Source: an uncultured Coriobacteriaceae bacterium (lineage in GTDB: Bacteria; Actinomycetota; Coriobacteriia; Coriobacteriales; Atopobiaceae). Taken from it: a stretch of 5,493 bases of DNA. Below the pieces are notes generated by a model, which made no database searches, was not told the DNA's origin, and was given only the letters and a program-made list of their open reading frames with translations. The position numbers and the translations under genes were made by a program. The stretch spans positions 1 to 5,493 of the forward strand of contig CACXZL010000151.1 in NCBI GenBank assembly GCA_902772085.1. Direction: 5' to 3'. Within the stretch, counting starts at the first letter, position 1. Each line of letters opens with the position of its first letter. Below are positions 1 to 4,606 of this stretch, piece by piece.

Positions 1-3000
1 CGGCGCGGGCTCGCCGATAATCTACTCGACGGGCGACATCAGCGTAACCGACACTAAGGGCACTGCCAACGGCGCGCAGATTGCCGTAGTCGAGGGCAAG
101 AACTCCGCGACCGTCACGTCCTCAGATCTCAGCTGCAGCGGTACAGGCAACCGCGGAGACGTAGACCGGGCGGGCGTTATGATTTACCAGAGTATGTCGG
201 GCGACGCCGATACAGGCACGGGCAGCTTTACCGCGACCGACTCCACCCTGACAGTCAGCTCCGACTCGGCTCAATACAAAACCGCGCCGATGTTCTTTGT
301 AACGAACACCAACGCGGTGATTAATCTAGAAAACACTAAGCTCAGCTTCGGAAGCGGAATTCTTTTAAGCGCGAAGGGCACTGACGAATGGGGGGACTGG
401 TTCGTCGTCTACCAGGACGTCGAGCTTGCGGAGCGGCCGAGCTTCGAGGCCAAGTCGAGCCTGATCGTCTACGACGGTGCCACGCTCACCTGCAACAAGG
501 GCATAGAGGTTCCCAGGGCGGGTTCCCTTACCATATATGGGCAGAAAGACCAATCGGGAGCGATCGTAGCCGATGCGCGCTTTCTCGGCGCAACCGCGGG
601 CATTGGCTCGAGCGATGGACGGACAGCCGGAGAGATAACGATAAACGGTGCACACGTCCAAGCCGCCGGAGGAAAAGAGGGTGCGGGCATCGGATGCGGT
701 GGAAACCAGGCTGCAAATCTACATGACAACGTGTCGGGACCCTTCACCCTCAACAGGGGCAACGTGTCGGCATCCGGAGGCTGGAAAGGGGCGGGCGTGG
801 GCCACGGACTGGCGAACTACGACGGGTCGGGAAGCGACCGAACGGTTTCCGAATGGTCGTCGGGCTTCCACATATACATTCACGGGGGGCAACTTGTTGC
901 CGTCGGAGGCGAGGATGGCCCAGGCTTGGGGACCACCAATGACGCTGGATTCACGCTGCGCGTGGACGGGGGCGAGGTTCTTGCCATGGGCGGCACCGGC
1001 GGCGCGGGCATCGGATCGGCGGGTGGCTACGTCTGCTACGACGAATCGAACCTGACGTTCGCGGGCGGCACGGTAAGGGCCATCGGTGGGACGCACATGG
1101 TTGGCATCGGCTGCATGGACCGGAACTTCAAAAGTTACTACGGCGGCAACAAGATAGTGTTCTCGGGCGGGGTCGTCGAGGCTATCAAGGGTTCATATAG
1201 TCCTGCGCCTTTGGGCGGCAAGTACGAGGCGTCTTGGCAGGACACCATGCTCTTGGCGGGTTCTTCGGAAAGAGACGCCCAGAGGGTACCGGCGCAGGAT
1301 CGTTGGAGCGCCATGAGGGAGTCTTACTACGAGTACGTGCGCGTGGAGCCCTGCGATCATATGGATGCCGTGGCAGTGTACGACTCGCGAGGATTGTGGC
1401 GCTTGGATTGCGCGTGGTGCCAGCGCGAGGGGATGGGCTCAGGGTATCCGATCCACTACGAGCCGGGCGAGGGCACGGGCACGATGAAGGATGACTTCGT
1501 AACGAGCTACGCGGGGCACAGCGTGTCGTTCAAGCTGCCCAAGACCACCACCTTCGTGCCGCCCGAGGGCAAGGAGCTCGCCGGATGGAGGATGGGGGGC
1601 GATCTGTACGAACCAGGCGCCACGATTCAGGTCAGCGGTTCCGTGACGGTGGAGGCCGTGTGGAAGGCGGCGGGGTCGAGCACGACGCCCGGCGACGTTG
1701 CCGTCCCTGCGCATGTCACGGCGACCTTCGGCCAGAGGCTCTCCGAGGTGGGGCTTCCCAACCCCGAGGGCAACGCGGACGGCCTTTGGGCGTGGGACGA
1801 CCCGACGCAAATGGTCGGCGATGTGGGGGAGCGCAGCTTCAAGGCGACCTTCACGCCGGTCGACATGGTCGGCCATGGATCCGTGGCGAGCGTGGACGTG
1901 CCCGTGACGGTCAACAAGGCCGCAAATCCCGCCGCCGCGGGTGGCAGGGTGGCCGTTCGGCGCGGCGGGGAGTCCGTCGACCTGTCTGGGTGCGTGGAGG
2001 CGTGCGGGGCAGAGGGCGGCGTCTCCTACCGCATCGCCGGCGACGCGCTCGGGTGTACGCTCGAGGGATCAGTGCTCGCGTCTGGATCCGAGCTCGGGAC
2101 GCTGACCGTCGAGGTGACGGTTGCCGAGGACAGGAATCGCCTGGCATCCGCGCCGATGGCCATCGAGGTGGAGGTCACGGACAAGGAGACGCAGGCGCTC
2201 GCCTTCGGGGGAGGGCTCGTCTCCGCGACGTATGGCGACGGGCCGCTCTCGAACCCGCTCTCCGGGGCCAGGAGCGCCGTGACCTACGCGAGCAGCGACC
2301 CTTCCGTCGCGGAAGTCGCGGTTGACGGGGCGGTGACGGTCGTGGGCGCCGGGAGGACCGTCATCACGGCGACTGCCGAGGGGACCGACGAGGTGGCTGG
2401 AGCGAGCGCCTTCTACGTTCTCGAAGTCGGCAAGGCGCCTTGCACCGTGACGGCGCCAGTGGCGGTGGGCGACCTCGTTGCCGACGGCGAGGCGCGGGAG
2501 CTCGTGACTGGAGGCTCGGCCGAGGGCGGCAGGATGCAGTACGCGCTTGGTGCCGAGTCGGGGCCATCGCAGGCGTACGGAGATTCCGTGCCGACTGCCA
2601 CGGAGGCCGGCACCTACCACGTGTGGTACTGCGCGAAGGGCGACGGCAATCACCTCGACACTGCTCCGGCGCGCGTCGACACGGTGATCGCCGCATCGCC
2701 GCTCGACCCCCTGCCCGAAGATGAGCCGTCGCAAGTCGACCCGTCGCCTGAAGATCCGTCGCCCGTTGTCGTCGGGCCGCTCTTGCTCGCGGGCGACTGC
2801 CATCTGCAGACGCTCGGCGACGTTGCCGCCACCGCGTCAGGCGTGGGCGTGCTGCTTGGCACCACCGGTCAGGCCAGGCGCCTGGAGGCGCTGGTCCTGA
2901 CCCTTCCCGATGGAGTCGTGGGCTCGATCGAGTACCGCTCGCATTTGCAGAGCACTGGTTGGGAGCGGGATTGGGTTGCTGACGGAACGGTATCCGGCAC

Positions 3001-3754
3001 GGTGGGGGAGGCTCGCAGGGTCGAGGCCGTGCAGGTGAGGCTCTCCGGCGTGGTGGCCGAGACCCACAGCGTGTGGTATCGCGTACACAGCCAGACCTGG
3101 GGCTGGCTCGGCTGGGCCCACGACGGCCAGGCGGCCGGTACCGCCGGGCAGGCCAAGCGTGCCGAGGCCGTGGAGGTGCGGGTCCTGCCGAAGGGCCAGG
3201 TCCCTGAGGGGTATGCCGGGGGACGACGTCTCGACGGGTACGCCGAGGGCCAGTACCCAGGCAGATACGCCGGGTGCCAGGCGTCCTACGTGGGCGCCGC
3301 GGTGGGTGCCGCGCACCTACAGGGGACCGGTTGGACGAGGTGGGGCGAGTCACTTGCCTTCGGCACCACCGGCCAGGCTCGCCGTCTGGAGGCCATCCGC
3401 TTCGCGCTGGCAAACCAGCCCTTGACCGGCGGCATCGAGTACGCTGCACACGTGCAGGGAATCGGCTGGCAGGAAGCCGCTTCCGACGGGGCCGTCGCCG
3501 GCACGACCGGAGAGTCCCGCCGCATGGAGGCCGTGCGCGTCTCCCTTACCGGCGAGATGGCGGCTGTATACTCGGTGTGGTACCGCGTGCACAGCCAGAC
3601 CTGGGGCTGGCTTGGCTGGGCTCACGACGGCGAGGACGCCGGCACGACCGGCCTCGCCAAGCGCGCCGAGGCCATCGAGGTCCAGGTCCTACCGGCCGGT
3701 CAGGTCCCCGCAGGCTACGACCCGGACGTCGACGCCTGCGTGGTCGGTCTGTAG
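1..3754 (+). CDS. Large modular surface protein with beta-helix, Ig-like and ChW repeats (5'-partial)
   Basis: The reading frame is open from base 2 with no stop before TAG at 3752-3754, so the ATG at 179 is internal and the start lies upstream. 1250 residues are visible. Order by base: 2-391, end of a Cthe_2159-like (PF14262) beta-helix, recognised from the APMFFVTNT and GSGILLSAKGTDEWG segments; 398-1120, a second beta-helix beginning WFVV and carrying six GGxGAGIG-type turns; 1352-1420, a C-x-H-x16-C-x2-C cluster; 1451-1669, an InlB-B/Flg_new-like repeat (YEPGEGTGTM to AGW to AVW); about 1690-2694, four Ig-like domains; 2695-2778, an acidic Pro/Ser linker; 2779-3715, six ChW repeats. No LPxTG motif or C-terminal membrane helix is seen; the protein ends DACVVGL. 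The likely role, by inference, is an extracellular adhesin or glycan-binding protein, since characterised Cthe_2159 binds cellulose and acidic sugars. The signal peptide would be outside the window. Coding status is very secure; function is not. Confidence 0.93.
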   Translation, partial: GAGSPIIYSTGDISVTDTKGTANGAQIAVVEGKNSATVTSSDLSCSGTGNRGDVDRAGVMIYQSMSGDADTGTGSFTATDSTLTVSSDSAQYKTAPMFFVTNTNAVINLENTKLSFGSGILLSAKGTDEWGDWFVVYQDVELAERPSFEAKSSLIVYDGATLTCNKGIEVPRAGSLTIYGQKDQSGAIVADARFLGATAGIGSSDGRTAGEITINGAHVQAAGGKEGAGIGCGGNQAANLHDNVSGPFTLNRGNVSASGGWKGAGVGHGLANYDGSGSDRTVSEWSSGFHIYIHGGQLVAVGGEDGPGLGTTNDAGFTLRVDGGEVLAMGGTGGAGIGSAGGYVCYDESNLTFAGGTVRAIGGTHMVGIGCMDRNFKSYYGGNKIVFSGGVVEAIKGSYSPAPLGGKYEASWQDTMLLAGSSERDAQRVPAQDRWSAMRESYYEYVRVEPCDHMDAVAVYDSRGLWRLDCAWCQREGMGSGYPIHYEPGEGTGTMKDDFVTSYAGHSVSFKLPKTTTFVPPEGKELAGWRMGGDLYEPGATIQVSGSVTVEAVWKAAGSSTTPGDVAVPAHVTATFGQRLSEVGLPNPEGNADGLWAWDDPTQMVGDVGERSFKATFTPVDMVGHGSVASVDVPVTVNKAANPAAAGGRVAVRRGGESVDLSGCVEACGAEGGVSYRIAGDALGCTLEGSVLASGSELGTLTVEVTVAEDRNRLASAPMAIEVEVTDKETQALAFGGGLVSATYGDGPLSNPLSGARSAVTYASSDPSVAEVAVDGAVTVVGAGRTVITATAEGTDEVAGASAFYVLEVGKAPCTVTAPVAVGDLVADGEARELVTGGSAEGGRMQYALGAESGPSQAYGDSVPTATEAGTYHVWYCAKGDGNHLDTAPARVDTVIAASPLDPLPEDEPSQVDPSPEDPSPVVVGPLLLAGDCHLQTLGDVAATASGVGVLLGTTGQARRLEALVLTLPDGVVGSIEYRSHLQSTGWERDWVADGTVSGTVGEARRVEAVQVRLSGVVAETHSVWYRVHSQTWGWLGWAHDGQAAGTAGQAKRAEAVEVRVLPKGQVPEGYAGGRRLDGYAEGQYPGRYAGCQASYVGAAVGAAHLQGTGWTRWGESLAFGTTGQARRLEAIRFALANQPLTGGIEYAAHVQGIGWQEAASDGAVAGTTGESRRMEAVRVSLTGEMAAVYSVWYRVHSQTWGWLGWAHDGEDAGTTGLAKRAEAIEVQVLPAGQVPAGYDPDVDACVVGL
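2..391 (+). other. C-terminal part of a Cthe_2159-like (PF14262) beta-helix domain
   Basis: The translation shows the regular strand-turn pattern of this family: IIYSTGDISVTDTKG, then ATVTSSDLSCSG, then APMFFVTNTNAVINLENTKLS, then GSGILLSAKGTDEW. In the family as I know it, the last segment is normally followed by a Ser/Gly/Asn-rich turn and further strands. Here it stops at Trp (389-391) and a different beta-helix begins. AT-ending codons are common in its last part: 23 of 71 codons between 179 and 391, against about 5 of 50 in the Ig-like part near 2101-2250. The domain assignment rests on motif memory, not on a profile search. Confidence 0.6.
398..1120 (+). repeat. Glycine-rich GGxGAGIG beta-helix repeats (about six turns)
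   Basis: After an introductory segment (WFVV...SLTIYGQ, roughly 398-543), the protein repeats a unit of about 30-50 residues containing an ITINGG-like strand, a VxAxGG turn and a GAGIG motif. Visible copies include TAGIG (about 595), EGAGIG (about 678), KGAGVG (about 786), DGPGLG (about 913), GGAGIG (about 999) and HMVGIG (about 1097). Turn spacing is irregular because some units carry insertions. This repeat type is common in secreted proteins of gut Firmicutes and Coriobacteriia and is expected to form a right-handed parallel beta-helix. The second surface gene in this window (from 4607) has related GGAGIG turns. Confidence 0.7.
1451..1669 (+). other. InlB-B / Listeria-Bacteroides (Flg_new-like) repeat domain
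   Basis: One copy of a roughly 70-residue domain with the usual signposts: an opening IHYEPGEGTGTM, a central hydrophobic-Pro segment (SFKLPKTTTF), then GKELAGW, a YEPGATIQV turn, and a closing VTVEAVWKA. These match the pattern of PF09479-type repeats (G-x-G-x-M, then f-x-GW, then A-x-W), which occur in bacterial adhesins and internalins. It sits between the Cys/His cluster and the Ig-like domains, an ordinary position for a stalk or spacer. Confidence 0.7.
1690..2694 (+). other. Four Ig-like stalk domains
   Basis: The translation can be divided into about four beta-rich segments: 1690-1923 (VTATFGQ to PVTVNKA), 1924-2187 (RVAVRRGGESVDLSG to IEVEVTDK), 2188-2436 (ALAFGGGLVSATYGDG to VLEVGKA, with YASSDPSVAEV, resembling Big-type folds), and 2437-2694 (ending AGTYHVWYCAKGDGNHLD). 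Such tandem domains commonly act as extended stalks in cell-surface proteins. Boundaries are approximate, and the second segment is the least typical, with three extra cysteines. Confidence 0.65.
2779..3715 (+). repeat. Six ChW (clostridial hydrophobic W) repeats
   Basis: Six units of about 47-49 residues are visible, starting near 2779, 2924, 3068, 3293, 3431 and 3572. The core pattern is a VEY-type strand, H-x-Q-x2-GW, a W/A-x-x-x-G segment, GTTG-x3-R-x-EA, then a hydrophobic strand. Units 3 and 6 share an exact 13-residue stretch beginning HSQTWGW. Unit 1 keeps the GTTGQARRLEAL half but has lost the Gly-Trp pair. ChW repeats (PF07538) were first noted in Clostridium acetobutylicum secreted proteins; they are thought to act in carbohydrate or protein interactions, but the function is not settled. 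Here they form the C-terminus and may attach the protein to the cell surface or a partner. Confidence 0.88.
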
Positions 3755-3765
3755 CGTTGCAACGG

Positions 3766-3811
3766 AAAGGGCTGAGTCCTTCGGTGCTTTGGGAAGGGAC
3801 CGAGCCCCTTT
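3766..3811. terminator. Probable terminator hairpin after the first surface gene
   Basis: Twelve bases after the TAG stop, AAAGGGCT (3766-3773) can pair with AGCCCCTTT (3803-3811) with one bulged C, and GTCCTT (3776-3781) can pair with AAGGGAC (3794-3800). The A-run before and T-run after give the symmetric look of a bidirectional intrinsic terminator, though the T-run is only three bases. A third arm downstream can compete for the same strand (see findings). Confidence 0.5.
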
Positions 3812-3820
3812 GACGCATAG

Positions 3821-4111
3821 GGAAGAGGCTGGGTCCCTCGCGAGACTTATGCCGAAGGTGACACGACCCAGAAACTTGGCCATATCGTCGATTTCGAGGA
3901 GAAGACGGATTGGCGCGAATTCTCTGAAAAGGAAAAGCTGACCACGGAGAATGCGATCTTGCTCGTTGGCCTGCTTTATTCGATGTGCAAGGTAAAGCTG
4001 GTATTAAAGGGGCAGGACAAGGACGAGCTGAACAGGGTAAATATATATGCCGTAAATGCGGGAATCTGAGAAGCGGACAAGGTCTTGTCGGATATTGGAA
4101 GCGCAATTTAG
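3821..4111 (+). pseudogene. Remnant of an unrecognised small gene, truncated at the 5' end and interrupted by TGA
   Basis: Frame 2 is open from 3821 after a TAG at 3818-3820 and encodes a protein-like sequence rich in charged residues. It has a DFEEKTDW segment, a likely amphipathic helix (TTENAILLVGLLYSMCK) and NRVNIYAVNAGI, then stops at TGA 4067-4069. The same frame continues as EADKVLSDIGSAI to a TAG at 4109-4111. The continuation reads as the natural helical end of the protein, so the TGA looks like a nonsense mutation, for example from CGA (Arg). No credible start codon precedes the conserved-looking part; the only in-frame ATG is near 3982. I do not recognise the family. The next ORF begins 13 bases after the final TAG, behind a good ribosome binding site, as in an operon. 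Confidence 0.55.
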
Positions 4112-4113
4112 TT

Positions 4114-4118
4114 AGGAG
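4114..4118 (+). promoter_or_regulatory. Ribosome binding site AGGAG before the TerB-like ORF
   Basis: AGGAG lies 6 bases before the ATG at 4125 and directly follows the TAG (4109-4111) of the upstream remnant. It picks ATG 4125 over ATG 4120, which opens only a five-codon frame (ATG to TGA at 4132-4134). The tight spacing suggests the two ORFs were once co-transcribed. Confidence 0.6.
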
Positions 4119-4124
4119 AATGAT

Positions 4125-4307
4125 ATGTATTTGAACGGGCTTTCCGTAGCGGAGAAAGCGGCTTTCGTCAGCCTGGCATTCAGAGCCTCCGAGGCGAACG
4201 GGGTCGTTGCCGACGAGGAACGTGCGATGTACGTCTCGGCGAAGGCCTTCCAGAACCGATACATCTCGCCCCTTTGGAATGTCCGCTCATTTCGTGGTAT
4301 TATTTGA
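4125..4307 (+). pseudogene. Truncated TerB-like protein
   Basis: The ORF encodes 60 residues. The first 35 or so (MYLNGLSVAEKAAFVSLAF, then RASEANGVVADEERAM) match the opening of TerB/tellurite-resistance-like helical proteins: L-S-x2-E-K-x-A-F-x2-L-A, then an A-x-A-[DN]-G turn and an acidic E-E pair. From about base 4228 the resemblance ends and the tail (YVSAKAFQNRYIS to RGII) looks unrelated to the rest of a TerB fold, which normally needs about 100 or more residues. I see no single frameshift that restores the missing part in the other two frames, so a deletion or recombination end near 4228 is likelier. A short functional peptide cannot be excluded. No function can be assigned; TerB-like domains occur in many contexts besides tellurite resistance. 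Confidence 0.45.
4274..4303 (+). promoter_or_regulatory. Candidate sigma-70-type promoter for the second surface gene
   Basis: TTGGAA (4274-4279) and TATTAT (4298-4303) are separated by 18 bases. The -10 box matches the consensus at five of six positions and the -35 box at four of six. It overlaps the end of the truncated TerB-like ORF, supporting the view that this ORF is debris. Transcription would start near 4310, giving a leader of about 295 bases. A second AT-rich patch (TATCTATAC near 4392-4400) lacks a convincing -35 box. Confidence 0.35.
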
Positions 4308-4489
4308 ATGGATAAGTGTGCCATGACGAGTGGCGGGCGCGGAGGACGAGCCGGTTCGGGAGTCCTCGGCAGGTGTGTTAGTATCACGCATTATCTATAC
4401 GAGAGGGGGTCGACAGGGATGGCCCAGCGTACGAGCCGCAGGCAGGATTGCCGTGCCCTTTCTCTACTCCGCATGGTTCCATCAATCAG

Positions 4490-4529
4490 GCCGAGCAGGG
4501 GGTCACTTCATCCCCTCGTCAGGCTTTTT
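4490..4529 (+). terminator. Terminator-like hairpin with T5 in the leader
   Basis: AGGGGG (4497-4502) can pair with TCCCCT (4511-4516) around an 8-base loop, and GCC (4490-4492) with GGC (4522-4524), directly followed by TTTTT (4525-4529). The lower stem is interrupted by an unpaired region, so strength is uncertain. It lies about 80 bases before the ATG of the second surface gene, on its coding strand, and could act as an attenuator or as a leftover terminator of the decayed genes upstream. Confidence 0.35.
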
Positions 4530-4593
4530 GCGTCCCGCGGGGGCGGTTGGCGGGCAGCCGACGCCGCCTCAGCGTTGAACGTGAGTTCGGAAA

Positions 4594-4604
4594 GGGGGAA
4601 AGGA
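4594..4604 (+). promoter_or_regulatory. Purine-rich ribosome binding site of the second surface gene
   Basis: A purine stretch GGGGGAAAGGA precedes ATG 4607. The GGGGG part lies 8 bases from the start codon, a normal distance, while AAGGA is only 2 bases away. No alternative in-frame start lies just upstream, and the start is confirmed by the signal peptide that follows at once. Confidence 0.6.
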
Positions 4605-4606
4605 AG

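Larger units (their letters stand above)
4308..4606 (+). other. Long structured leader / intergenic region upstream of the second surface gene
   Basis: I see no convincing gene in these 299 bases. They contain a hairpin GAGGAC (4342-4347) with GTCCTC (4362-4367) enclosing a small CCG/CGG stem, a terminator-like hairpin with a T5 tract (4490-4529), and a hairpin CGGTTG with CAGCCG at about 4545-4560. I looked for the conserved blocks of cyclic-di-GMP riboswitches and found none. A frame from ATG 4419 runs to a TGA overlapping the next start codon (see findings). Confidence 0.45.

Noticed and set aside
179..181. ATG 179 as the start of the large gene
   Set aside because: The frame is open to base 2 and the upstream codons encode the same beta-helix pattern; no ribosome binding site or signal peptide is found at 179.
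1585..2325. Plus-strand open frame in another frame within the large gene
   Set aside because: Gly/Arg-rich translation without features, a shadow of the Ig-like region.
2364..3449. Long minus-strand open frame opposite the Ig-like and ChW region
   Set aside because: It is Arg/Pro-rich with no domain and lies wholly opposite a clear coding region; typical of GC-rich DNA.
3715..3754. C-terminal sorting signal (LPxTG) or membrane anchor in the large protein
   Set aside because: The end reads GYDPDVDACVVGL, with no LPxTG, hydrophobic span or basic tail.
4112..4387. Minus-strand open frame across the TerB-like remnant
   Set aside because: The plus strand has a ribosome binding site and family resemblance; the minus-strand protein does not resemble anything I know.
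4308..4606. Cyclic-di-GMP or other riboswitch in the leader
   Set aside because: None of the conserved blocks that I could recall were found; the stems are generic.
3755..4606. Insertion sequence or transposase remnant between the surface genes
   Set aside because: No transposase motifs and no terminal inverted repeats with target duplication were seen; the inverted repeats at 3766-3837 are local hairpins.
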